A stretch of DNA of 64,000 nt from Flavobacterium sp. NKUCC04_CG (GTDB taxonomy: Bacteria > Bacteroidota > Bacteroidia > Flavobacteriales > Flavobacteriaceae). Position numbers and translations under genes: made by a program. The notes under the pieces were generated by a model that was not told the DNA's origin, made no database searches, and saw only the letters and a program-made list of their open reading frames with translations. The DNA lies in the NCBI RefSeq assembly GCF_019345525.1, contig NZ_JAHKRA010000001.1, forward strand, positions 1 to 64,000. Reading direction: 5' to 3'. Positions 9,279 through 16,721 of the stretch are shown piece by piece (positions within the stretch are counted from its first letter, which is position 1; the number at the start of each line of letters is the position of its first letter).

Positions 9279-9680
9279 ATGGAAACAAAAGATTTAAAGC
9301 CAAAAAGGCATATCGGACGCAACATTTGTCGCCTCCGTGAAATCAGGGGGATGAAACAAGAAACCTTAGCCGAAATATTGGGTATTAGCCAACAAAAATT
9401 GTCCTTAATCGAAAATACCGAAGAATTGGAAGATCAAAAAATCACAGAGATTGCCAAAGCACTAGAAGTAAACACGGAAACCATTAAAAGTTATTCAGAC
9501 GAAAAGGTTTTGAGCATTATCAACAATACTTTTCATGATAACGCCTTTCAAAATGGTGTCACTAACTACACACCAACCTTCAACCCCATCGACAAGGTCG
9601 CCGAACTCTACGAACGGTTATTAAAAGCCGAACAAGAAAAAGTAGCCTTTTTGGAGCAATTGCTAAATAAGAAGGAGTAA
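9279..9680 (+). CDS. XRE-family regulator with C-terminal coiled-coil tail
   Basis: The 133-residue protein starting METKDLKPKRHIG has an XRE helix-turn-helix at about residues 13-65 (LREIRGMKQETLAEILGISQ and LSLIENTEELEDQKITEIAK). A tail from about residue 75 ends in a heptad-like helix (VAELYERLLKAEQEKVAFLE). The start at 9279 is chosen because the promoter at 9221-9251 would place the RNA 5' end after the upstream ATG at 9159. It probably dimerises through the tail and regulates a nearby locus, perhaps the polysaccharide genes; the target is inference. Its 3' end and terminator are duplicated at 10798-11038. Confidence 0.82.
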   Translation: METKDLKPKRHIGRNICRLREIRGMKQETLAEILGISQQKLSLIENTEELEDQKITEIAKALEVNTETIKSYSDEKVLSIINNTFHDNAFQNGVTNYTPTFNPIDKVAELYERLLKAEQEKVAFLEQLLNKKE

Positions 9681-9725
9681 TTGGTTTTACAGTATACTAC
9701 AGCCTTGTTTTGCGGCAAGGCTTTG
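9497..9725 (+). repeat. Direct repeat, left copy (3' end of XRE gene plus terminator)
   Basis: This stretch recurs at 10798-11038. The copies share the coding sequence from DEKVLSIINNTF to the stop, the same post-stop bases (aattggtttta) and the same hairpin. The right copy carries a 12-bp in-frame insertion in the middle. The last 32 residues are identical in both copies. Confidence 0.9.
9701..9722 (+). terminator. Terminator after XRE gene
   Basis: AGCCTTG (9701-9707) pairs with CAAGGCT (9716-9722). The T-run after it is short (ttt), so termination may be weak. The same hairpin follows the duplicated 3' end at 11014-11035, where the T-run is better. Confidence 0.6.
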
Positions 9726-9749
9726 TGGAGGTAGTAATCGAAAACAGCG

Positions 9750-10493
9750 TTAATGCAATCCTTCATTTAATTTGAGTCTCTTAACCAAATATTCCATTAT
9801 CCATTCCGGCACTTGGTCTGTATGAAACCTTACTTTATCGCCTACTTTTTCAAAAAAGATACTTCTTTCGTTTTCAATAGAACTATCGCAAATATATGCC
9901 CTGTCAACGGCTAAAAAAGCATCTTTTAATAACTCTAAAGAGGCGTAATACCGTTTCTCAATCTTGCTTTCCTCAACATCATGTCCGCCCTTTAACACTC
10001 TTATCTTGACTCTGCTTTTATTAATTGCAGGGTCGCTTGTACTTATAAAATATAAATAAGTTTTAAATCCTTTTTCTTTAGCTTCTTTCAGAAAAGAAAC
10101 CTTAGAGGCATGAGACATGACCGTTTCAAATGAAAAGGATTTGTCGCACTCTAATAAAATATATCTAAAAAATTCTGCTATAACCGCAGCAAAATAACTA
10201 TTAACCATACCACTTACTAACAACGTATTGTCAACAATAGTAACTTGTTTTACGTCGATGCTTTTATACCTTAAATCCTCTGTATTTTTAATTATAAAAG
10301 AATCCCAGTCTTCTTGACTAACAAGAGAGGGAAAATAATCTGAACATTTGAGTTTGTTCTCATTGGTATGTAAAATTTGCTCTATATCATCTGCATTAAT
10401 ATAATAACCGATAGAGCACTGTTTCTGAATTTCTTTGACAAAGGTAGATTTCCCAGCCCCATTTGGTCTAGCAATCATTCTAAAACGTTTCAC
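9750..10493 (-). CDS. Zeta-toxin-like P-loop kinase with altered Walker A
   Basis: A 247-residue protein resembling the Zeta toxin/chromosomal P-loop group. It begins MKRFRMIARPNGAGKSTFV, a Walker A region in which the usual first glycine (GPNGAGKS) is arginine (R9). Other family-like segments are YYINADDIE, FSFETVMSH (the FxxETv motif of Zeta proteins) and FISTSDPAINKSRVKIRVLKGGHDV followed by KRYYASLELL (basic residues of the kinase active site). Zeta toxins phosphorylate UDP-GlcNAc; whether this one does is unknown. Its start overlaps the end of the small upstream gene by 14 bp, as is usual in toxin-antitoxin pairs. The pair lies inverted between the two copies of the XRE 3' end. Confidence 0.78.
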   Translation of the reverse strand: MKRFRMIARPNGAGKSTFVKEIQKQCSIGYYINADDIEQILHTNENKLKCSDYFPSLVSQEDWDSFIIKNTEDLRYKSIDVKQVTIVDNTLLVSGMVNSYFAAVIAEFFRYILLECDKSFSFETVMSHASKVSFLKEAKEKGFKTYLYFISTSDPAINKSRVKIRVLKGGHDVEESKIEKRYYASLELLKDAFLAVDRAYICDSSIENERSIFFEKVGDKVRFHTDQVPEWIMEYLVKRLKLNEGLH

Positions 10494-10725
10494 TTACTTC
10501 TTCAAAGTTCAAGGTAAATTCCCTTTTCTGCGTGGTTAATTGTACCGTAGTGAAACGTGATTTTCTCAACACTCTACGGTTTCCGTTCGCACTAACTTCT
10601 ATTAATTCATTTCCTTGAACTATACTGTAATTCAAATTCAACGCCTCGTTTTCCAATACAGCATTGGACCACGCCTCACTTTGAATAAAGTTCAGTCCAG
10701 CTAATTTTAAATCTACTGTTTTCAT
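10480..10725 (-). CDS. Small antitoxin-like partner of the Zeta-like protein
   Basis: An 81-residue protein with no signal peptide, rich in beta-type pattern (LNYSIVQGNELIEVSANG, RFTTVQLTTQKREFTLNFE). I do not recognise a family. Its position directly upstream of and overlapping the Zeta-like gene suggests it is the antitoxin or a cofactor of a two-gene module. Proteins of this size often precede Zeta-like kinases in Bacteroidota. The function is inference from context. Confidence 0.6.
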   Translation of the reverse strand: MKTVDLKLAGLNFIQSEAWSNAVLENEALNLNYSIVQGNELIEVSANGNRRVLRKSRFTTVQLTTQKREFTLNFEEVSETF

Positions 10726-10797
10726 AATATTCTTGGTTTTGGATAATGTAAAGATACGTAAAATTAATTGTTTTTATACCTTTCAGACTTGGGGTAT

Positions 10798-10993
10798 AGA
10801 CGAAAAGGTTTTGAGCATTATAAATAACACTTTTAATAGCAACGACAACGCTACTATCAACGGTGGAAGAGCAACTAATTACTCTCCTAGCTTCAACCCT
10901 ATCGACAAGGTCGCCGAACTCTACGAAAGACTATTAAAAGCCGAACAAGAAAAAGTAGCCTTTTTGGAGCAATTGCTAAATAAGAAGGAGTAA
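10798..10993 (+). pseudogene. Truncated second copy of the XRE regulator (C-terminal tail only)
   Basis: From DEKVLSIINNTF to the stop this frame repeats the tail of the XRE protein at 9279-9680, ending with the same 32 residues. The helix-turn-helix part is absent. An ATG at 10733 opens the frame, but the first 22 codons have no counterpart in the intact gene and no promoter was seen. It is best read as a remnant left by duplication or by insertion of the toxin module. A short tail-only peptide that titrates the regulator by co-dimerising is possible but unsupported. Confidence 0.75.
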
Positions 10994-11013
10994 TTGGTTT
11001 TATAGTACACTAC

Positions 11014-11035
11014 AGCCTTGTTTTGCGGCAAGGCT
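11014..11035 (+). terminator. Duplicated terminator hairpin
   Basis: AGCCTTG (11014-11020) pairs with CAAGGCT (11029-11035) and is followed by TTATTTTA. Because the locus on the minus strand ends at 11082, this hairpin may also insulate the polysaccharide operon. Confidence 0.6.
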
Positions 11036-11081
11036 TTATTTTAAAATTTAGGTATTAGCATAATTTAAATGCGCTGTAACA

Positions 11082-11558
11082 CTATAAAGTAGCGTTTCTA
11101 GCTATAACTTGATTTGCATCTAGAGTCTTCCCTGTAGAGATTAAAGCCCCTCCTCCCACATAAACTCCGGGATAAACACTTACAAAATCCTCAATTATTA
11201 CATCGTGATCAATAGTCGAATTGGCATTGATTATACAGTGCTTCCCAATTACAGTTCCTGTCTGGATTACAGCATTAGCAAAAACTACCGTACCCTCTCC
11301 TATTATTACATCAGTAGCGATTTGCGCCGAGGGATGGATGATGGTTGCAAATGAATGAGAAATTGTCTTTGAAATACGCTTTCTTACTTCATTATTGCCA
11401 ATTCCTATAATTAGAGGAACAGCAGCATTAAATTCAGCATTATAAGGAAAATCTCTATCTTCAAAATATTCAACTGTGGCGCTGCTATCCTTTTTTAAAA
11501 TAGCATCGGCAATGACCTGTGCATGTCCGCCCTTACCATATATTAACCAAGAATCCAT
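11082..11558 (-). CDS. PglD/NeuD-like sugar N- or O-acetyltransferase, short C-terminus
   Basis: The N-terminal part (LIYGKGGHAQVIADAI) is the nucleotide-sugar-binding domain of PglD/NeuD proteins. It is followed from about residue 70 by a left-handed beta-helix of hexapeptide repeats (IIHPSAQIATDVIIGEGTVV). H118 in STIDHDVII aligns with the catalytic histidine of PglD. At 158 residues it is about 40 shorter than typical relatives, ending ISTGKTLDANQVIARNATL without the usual GVPAK segment; I saw no downstream continuation in another frame. It likely acetylates an amino sugar made by the PglE-like enzyme. It starts 2 bp after the WecA-like gene and is the last gene of the long minus-strand operon. 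Confidence 0.8.
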   Translation of the reverse strand: MDSWLIYGKGGHAQVIADAILKKDSSATVEYFEDRDFPYNAEFNAAVPLIIGIGNNEVRKRISKTISHSFATIIHPSAQIATDVIIGEGTVVFANAVIQTGTVIGKHCIINANSTIDHDVIIEDFVSVYPGVYVGGGALISTGKTLDANQVIARNATL

Positions 11559-11560
11559 GT

Positions 11561-12520
11561 TTATTGAATGTTGTATTTTTTAATTAAACTGCGTTTTAAA
11601 ACCAAGTAAACAGCACTTAGACCAAATAGCAAGCCGATACCAAATAAGATTTGAGTAGTGACGCTACAATCACTTACCGCGATAACAAGATATCCCACTA
11701 TAAATTGAATTACCGCATAGGCAACAGACACGGCTAGTTTATTTTTCTTAGCTTCATTACTCAACAGCTGATACAGATGCGAGCGATGCGCTTTAAATAT
11801 ATTTTCTTTTTTAAGAGCACGGCGAAATATTGTCCAAACTGTGTCAATCCCATAAATTGCCAAAAACAATATATATATAAAATTCTCTGTCTTAATCAGT
11901 AACATGCCCAACATAAACAATACTATAAAAGCCATACTTACACTACCAACGTCACCGGCAAAACATTTCGCTTTTACTCTAATATTAAAAAACCCAAAGA
12001 CTACAGTCCCGATTATACTATAGTATATCAAACTGGGATCAATAAAGTTCACTTGTAAATTCACAATGGCTAACAATCCTAAAACAGCTAAGCTATACAA
12101 GGCCGTTATACCGTTAATACCATCCATAAAATTGTAAGCATTGATTGTTCCAATCACCACAATCAAACTCAGTAGTATCCAGATTACAGAAAGGTCGAAT
12201 AAGCCCCACTGCTGAAACATCAATAACACAGACACCAGGTGTATAAATAAACGAATCTTGTTAGACAGCGTAAATACATCATCTAAGAAACTGATTAAAG
12301 TTATCAATGTAAGTCCTAAGAAAAACCAAGGATATTCAAAACCAGAATATAAAAAAAATGCCATTACCGCAAAATAAAACACTATTCCCCCACCACGAAG
12401 GGTGACCTCAGAGTGAGAACTTCTTTCATTGGGTTTGTCGATAATATTAAACTTATCGGCTATTTTGAAATAAACCCATTCAGTAACAAACAGTAAAATA
12501 ACGAGTACTAAATAATGCAT
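11561..12520 (-). CDS. WecA/WbpL-like undecaprenyl-phosphate sugar-1-phosphate transferase
   Basis: This 319-residue polytopic membrane protein belongs to the MraY/WecA/WbpL family, which starts glycan assembly by moving HexNAc-1-phosphate onto undecaprenyl phosphate. Seen motifs are DKPNERSSH near residue 28, LISFLDDVF with the Asp pair D80-D81, NAYNFMDGINGI near 130 and FAGDVGS near 190. The C-terminal loop has HRSHLYQ, the HxxH-like motif after the basic segment. About ten hydrophobic segments are visible. RSSHSEVTLRGGG and NFMDGINGI are close to the WbpL side of the family, which uses 2-acetamido-6-deoxy sugars. The gene is therefore the likely initiating step for the polysaccharide. Confidence 0.9.
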   Translation of the reverse strand: MHYLVLVILLFVTEWVYFKIADKFNIIDKPNERSSHSEVTLRGGGIVFYFAVMAFFLYSGFEYPWFFLGLTLITLISFLDDVFTLSNKIRLFIHLVSVLLMFQQWGLFDLSVIWILLSLIVVIGTINAYNFMDGINGITALYSLAVLGLLAIVNLQVNFIDPSLIYYSIIGTVVFGFFNIRVKAKCFAGDVGSVSMAFIVLFMLGMLLIKTENFIYILFLAIYGIDTVWTIFRRALKKENIFKAHRSHLYQLLSNEAKKNKLAVSVAYAVIQFIVGYLVIAVSDCSVTTQILFGIGLLFGLSAVYLVLKRSLIKKYNIQ

Positions 12521-12572
12521 TTTTATTAGAATTATGTCTTTAAATTAACTAGAAATTGTATTGAAATTATTT

Positions 12573-13472
12573 TTATTTAAAAGAAGTTACTGTTTTCTTA
12601 AGTCCTTCCGATGCTGAATATGGTAAATTTTCTATTCCCAAAGCTTTTTTTATTTTAGAATTTGAAACTTTGTAGTTTTCGGTTAGTTTCTTTAGTCGCT
12701 CAGTGTTCAATGGCAAACCAACTTTATCGCCTATTATAGCTATTGTATCCATAAATTTCTTATTTATTGACCATAATTTTGCCTGCTTATTAGACGCTGA
12801 AGCGATCAATCGAACTAACTCATTCGTTGACAATGATTTGTCATCTGCAAAATTATAAACTCCAGATTTAACGTTTTTATTAATTAATAGCTGGTATATT
12901 AAAAAATTCAAATTATCAATACTTAAAAAAGAACGTTTATTGTCATAAGCCGCAAGTGGCCAAGGAATTCCCTTATTGACAATTTTATACAGTAAATTGA
13001 GATTTCCTTTATTTCCTGGCCCGTGAATCATACATGGTCTAATAATCAACAAACGTTTACCCTCTGGTAGGGTTTTACTTATAAGATATTGTTCCGCTTG
13101 TAATTTCGACTGTCCATAAGGTGTCATTGGCCTGCCAATAACCTCCTCGTACAAAACACCTTCCACAGTATCTGCGACCGCCTTAACAGAGCTAAAATAA
13201 ATAAAATCCTTTATATTGCTCTCTAAAAACACATCAAACAACACTTTTGTCAATGTTGTATTAATATCAAAATACTCACTAGCCTCAGCCGTATTTGAAG
13301 TATCATGCGCCTTACCAGCTAAATGAATCAAAGCATCGGATTCGAGATCTATTTGAGATATCCAAGTCGTGTTGCGCATCGAAAGCGATGCTACTTGATG
13401 ACTTTGACCTATCAGGAAATTCGTCAAGTTTTGACCGACAAACCCAGATGTTCCCGTGATTGTTATTTTCAT
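12573..13472 (-). CDS. NAD(P)-dependent epimerase/reductase (WbpV/FnlB-like extended SDR)
   Basis: A 299-residue short-chain dehydrogenase with the nucleotide-binding motif GTSGFVGQNL at the N-terminus, LIHLAGKAHD in the fourth strand and the catalytic YGQSK (YxxxK). It is close to the SDRs that sit next to WbpL-type transferases in O-antigen loci and reduce or epimerise UDP-4-keto-6-deoxy-HexNAc, for example to UDP-N-acetylquinovosamine. Being followed immediately by the WecA/WbpL-like gene supports it supplying the first sugar. The exact product cannot be told from sequence. Its start is only 6 bp after the end of the GT4 gene. Confidence 0.8.
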   Translation of the reverse strand: MKITITGTSGFVGQNLTNFLIGQSHQVASLSMRNTTWISQIDLESDALIHLAGKAHDTSNTAEASEYFDINTTLTKVLFDVFLESNIKDFIYFSSVKAVADTVEGVLYEEVIGRPMTPYGQSKLQAEQYLISKTLPEGKRLLIIRPCMIHGPGNKGNLNLLYKIVNKGIPWPLAAYDNKRSFLSIDNLNFLIYQLLINKNVKSGVYNFADDKSLSTNELVRLIASASNKQAKLWSINKKFMDTIAIIGDKVGLPLNTERLKKLTENYKVSNSKIKKALGIENLPYSASEGLKKTVTSFK

Positions 13473-13478
13473 GATATA

Positions 13479-14603
13479 TTACTTAACAAAATTGTCATAT
13501 ATTTCTAGATGTTTTTCTATAACATCTTTTACATCAAATTCTCTTTCTGCCTTTTCTCTAGAAGCTTTTCCCATTTGAATGATACAGTCTTTATCCTTCA
13601 CAAGTTTTTCGATAGCCTTTGCCAGCTCATTAACAGAATACACAGGTACTTTATATCCATTGACTCCCTCATCAACACATTCTCTACAACCAACAGCGTC
13701 TGTAGTTATTATTGCTTTACCAACCGCACAAGCCTCAATTAATGTCTTCGGCATTCCCTCTCTATAAGATGGTAATACTACAATATGAGAGTCATTATAA
13801 ATTGAAACCATATTTTGTTGATATCCCACCCATTTAACGTAAGAACCATCTTGCCAATCATTTAAATATTGGGCAGAAACACCTGCCTTATTCTCTTCGT
13901 CGGCCAAACCCGCTAAAACAAATTGAATCTGATGCCTATAGGTTTCTTTTAAGATATCCGAAGCTTCTTTTAGCTCCCTTACTCCTTTATCCCATAACAT
14001 CCGAACTGGAAATAAAATTTTAACCACATCAAAAGGAGGAAATTCTGCTTGTTTAAATTTAGTCAAATCAACTCCCGAACCTTTTATACGAACAATACGA
14101 TTAATAGGACTCACTACTCCTACCTTAGTTAGTTCAGATTGGTCGTCTGCATTTTGAAAAATAATAGTCAAATTTTGACGGTTAAATCCAAATTTCATCA
14201 ATCTAAGCATTATTCTCTGTACAATTCCTTGACGTCCACTCGTAAAATTATATCCTAATCCGCTAACCGCATTAAGAACTCCTTTTACACCAAGTAACCT
14301 AGCCACTATAGATCCGTAAATAACCGGTTTAAGAGTAATATGATGTACTACATCCGGTTTAATCTTCCGATATAGCTTCCGAAAATCATTCAATGTTTTT
14401 AACTCATTTAATGGATTTGTTCCAGAACGCGAAAATTTAAAATCGATAAATGTAATTCCATCTATATTAATCTCCTGCCCACGACCAGTATCTTCCGCAG
14501 CAACAAATACTTTCCATCCCCGTTTTACCGCTTCTTGAGCGATGCATAAACGATGAGAAATAAAAAACCAATCTACGTTGGCGACCATTAAAAGGGTTTT
14601 CAT
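13479..14603 (-). CDS. GT4-family glycosyltransferase (PglA-like)
   Basis: A 374-residue GT-B enzyme. The N-terminus MKTLLMVANVDWFFISHRL and the central KPDVVHHITLKPVIYGSI and NAVSGLGYNFT resemble the PglA/WbpT-type group. The C-terminal donor-binding domain has LPSYREGMPKTLIEACAVGK with the EGMPKTLIEA glutamate pair, then DAVGCRECVDEGVNG. Such enzymes often add the second sugar to a lipid-linked bacillosamine or quinovosamine residue on the cytoplasmic face of the membrane. The decayed gene directly upstream (14690-15217) belongs to the same broad family. Confidence 0.87.
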   Translation of the reverse strand: MKTLLMVANVDWFFISHRLCIAQEAVKRGWKVFVAAEDTGRGQEINIDGITFIDFKFSRSGTNPLNELKTLNDFRKLYRKIKPDVVHHITLKPVIYGSIVARLLGVKGVLNAVSGLGYNFTSGRQGIVQRIMLRLMKFGFNRQNLTIIFQNADDQSELTKVGVVSPINRIVRIKGSGVDLTKFKQAEFPPFDVVKILFPVRMLWDKGVRELKEASDILKETYRHQIQFVLAGLADEENKAGVSAQYLNDWQDGSYVKWVGYQQNMVSIYNDSHIVVLPSYREGMPKTLIEACAVGKAIITTDAVGCRECVDEGVNGYKVPVYSVNELAKAIEKLVKDKDCIIQMGKASREKAEREFDVKDVIEKHLEIYDNFVK

Positions 14604-14689
14604 AGTTTATTATTTTTTAAAAAAAAGTAACCAGTTTTTTTATGCAGATTTTTCCACAAGAAAGATATATAAACCCCATGTTTTATGAT

Positions 14690-15217
14690 TTATCACTACC
14701 CTCAAAAAAGAAATTAACACCATACGAAATCCTATAAGAAACTTCCTTTAACATATCTGTTACTGCAAAATTATTATAAAGCATAAAATCATTGACAACT
14801 TCTGAAATCGGATAGACCAAATTAAAGGTTTCACAGATCCCGTTTTTTTACAAAATTGAATATTGATTACTCTACACCATTAGTTTCCATTATTCTCAAG
14901 TCAAAAAACCGTATGGAACATTTCCAATTTATCCTAGACCATACCCACAGTCTATGCCTTAAGTATGTGTGAACGTGCAATAATTGATTTTCCCTTTTGC
15001 AAAGTTTATAAAAATTCCATAGGAAAACCAATTTAGCTAATGGAGCAATTGTACAAGTCTTTTATACAGCTACAGAATTTCCGTCATGCTAAAGAACCGC
15101 TCCCAAATCTTTTCAACAAGAAGAAAAACTAACCACTTCAAAACCCTGTTGGGTCATAAAATGATGCTGGTCTTGTAAAAGTTTTTCTAAAGAAATAGGA
15201 ACAGTGGTTATACGAAT
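14690..15217 (-). pseudogene. Decayed GT4-family glycosyltransferase
   Basis: No intact frame exists in this 618-bp gap, but conceptual translation of the minus strand shows a degraded GT4 enzyme in order. Near 15217-15130 it reads IRITTVPISLEKLLQ and MTQQGFEVVSFSS, the N-terminus of this family. Near 15050-14960 it reads IAPLAKLVFLWNFYKL and then LLHVHT, matching the usual IVHSHT. Near 14900-14880 it reads IMETNGVE, then VYPISEVVNDFMLYNNFA (usual VYPNSxGLxDFI) near 14818-14765, and RISYGVN. Several stops and at least one frame change interrupt it, and the C-terminal half is gone. It begins right at the end of the acyltransferase gene, as in a formerly overlapping operon. Confidence 0.75.
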
Positions 15218-15221
15218 CAGC

Positions 15222-15803
15222 TTAGTTTTTATTAATATTCTTTATCAATTTAGCAGGAACCCCTCCTATTAGCGAATTCTCAGCAAACGTTTTGTTTACA
15301 ACTGCACCAGCAGCGACTACAGAACGTTTCTTTATTTCTACGCCTGATAAAATTCTTACTCCGCAACCAATCCATACATCATCGTTTATAATAATTTCAC
15401 TAAAGGTCTCTTTATTATATTTTATGGGAATACGTTCATCATCCCAAGTATGGTTTGTCGAAATTAATGATGACGCATGAGCAATAGACACATCATTGCC
15501 AATAGTAATACCGCCTGCCCCTTCAATATAACACATGGGATGAATACTTACATTATTACCTATTTGAATATTTTGTAAATTGAACAAAAACACATTAGGT
15601 TGTACTGAAACATTATCACCTATGCTTTGACAACAATTTTTCAGAAATACATATCGCAACAAAAGACCTAATTTCCCATTAATATTTCTAGCCATTCTAA
15701 GAAAATAAGCATTTCCTCTTTTTCCGAACAAACCAAAAAAAGACACCAATACATTTATGATAACTTTAAATTTACCAAATTGTTTTCTACCCGTTTTTCT
15801 CAT
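15222..15803 (-). CDS. Hexapeptide-repeat O-acetyltransferase (maltose/CatB type)
   Basis: The 193-residue protein has a left-handed beta-helix from about residue 60 (VQPNVFLFNLQNIQIGNNVS, IHPMCYIEGAGGITIGNDVS). It carries the family signature IIINDDVWIGCGVRILSGVEI and ends VVAAGAVVNKTF and LIGGVPAKLIKNI. STNHTW contains the expected catalytic histidine. It most likely acetylates a sugar residue of the polysaccharide using acetyl-CoA. The gene shares one base with the stop of the GT2 gene upstream. A basic, hydrophobic N-terminal segment (VIINVLVSFFGLFGKRG) could tie it to the membrane. Confidence 0.85.
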   Translation of the reverse strand: MRKTGRKQFGKFKVIINVLVSFFGLFGKRGNAYFLRMARNINGKLGLLLRYVFLKNCCQSIGDNVSVQPNVFLFNLQNIQIGNNVSIHPMCYIEGAGGITIGNDVSIAHASSLISTNHTWDDERIPIKYNKETFSEIIINDDVWIGCGVRILSGVEIKKRSVVAAGAVVNKTFAENSLIGGVPAKLIKNINKN

Positions 15804-16711
15804 TATACTGCTCCTTTTTTGCTTGTTTTATTAAGATAAATATTTAATAGTACTCCTAATGGGACAGCAAAAAAAGTAGTTATAGGATATTTATTATTTT
15901 TAAAAACATTCTTTTTCGTAAATATACCACTACTAACATAATGAATAGCATTCTTAAATCGCTCAGAAAAGCTGGTAGCTAATCGCATCCGTTCTTGGCG
16001 GTAAAACATAAAGGAATTAGGTGCTTTTTTAAACTGACTAAATTTATTCTTTGACAAACCATCCTCAAGGTATTCAACTATACACAAGGGCTTATTTATA
16101 ATCCATAAATCATAATCCAAATCGATCAGTCGATATAGATAACCTGGAGCAGGAAATTTTTCTCCTTTAAAAGAAGGATAGGGCGGATAGCTACTAATAA
16201 CGCTTGTTCTATAAATAAATTTTTTATCCCCCTTTACGCCCCGTCTTTCAAAATCGCGGAACTTTATAGAAGATAGACCCTCTGGAAATTCAGTACCCAC
16301 AACATTACCGTTCTTAAAAACATCTAAACCTACCAAGCCACCGATTTGAGAATTCCCCTTAACTACCCTCCAAACCTTAAAAATTTCATCTAAGGCGTTG
16401 TCCGTTAAATAATCGTCCGAATCAACACATACACAGAGTTCTGTTTCAATAATTTGATGAATAAAGTTGAGTTTAGCCATCTTTCCTTCATTTTCTTGTT
16501 TGTAAAAGATGATTTTAAACGGCGCTATTTTCATCCATTTTTGAACCAAATGCTCCGTATCATCAGTAGAACCATCATCGACTATCAGCCATTCAAAATC
16601 TCTATTCTGTTGAAGCTGTTTACACAAACTATCGTACAATTGATGCAAACAATAACCCCTATTGTAGGTAGGTGTATATACAGTTATTTTATTTTCTATA
16701 TACTTTGTCAT
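15803..16711 (-). CDS. GT2-family glycosyltransferase
   Basis: This is a 302-residue GT-A enzyme. YTPTYNRGYCL starts the nucleotide-binding fold, FEWLIVDDGSTDDTEHLV carries the first Asp motif, and CVCVDSDDYLTDNALDEIF the metal-binding DxD region. The C-terminal part (about 200-302) is rich in aromatic and basic residues and ends in a hydrophobic stretch TTFFAVPLGVLLNIYLN, which probably contacts the membrane. The family resembles WbcN/EpsH-type transferases of capsule loci. Donor and acceptor are unknown. It lies between wzy and the acetyltransferase in the operon. Confidence 0.87.
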   Translation of the reverse strand: MTKYIENKITVYTPTYNRGYCLHQLYDSLCKQLQQNRDFEWLIVDDGSTDDTEHLVQKWMKIAPFKIIFYKQENEGKMAKLNFIHQIIETELCVCVDSDDYLTDNALDEIFKVWRVVKGNSQIGGLVGLDVFKNGNVVGTEFPEGLSSIKFRDFERRGVKGDKKFIYRTSVISSYPPYPSFKGEKFPAPGYLYRLIDLDYDLWIINKPLCIVEYLEDGLSKNKFSQFKKAPNSFMFYRQERMRLATSFSERFKNAIHYVSSGIFTKKNVFKNNKYPITTFFAVPLGVLLNIYLNKTSKKGAV

Positions 16712-16721
16712 GTTTTTTACT

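Larger units (their letters stand above)
10798..11038 (+). repeat. Direct repeat, right copy
   Basis: This is the second copy of the 9497-9725 segment, 12 bp longer because of an in-frame insertion (NSNDNATINGGRATNYS against HDNAFQNGVTNYT). It flanks the toxin-like module on the other side. Confidence 0.9.

Noticed and set aside
10733..10797. N-terminal part of the frame around the second XRE tail
   Set aside because: These codons do not match the intact copy; only the part from 10798 is homologous.
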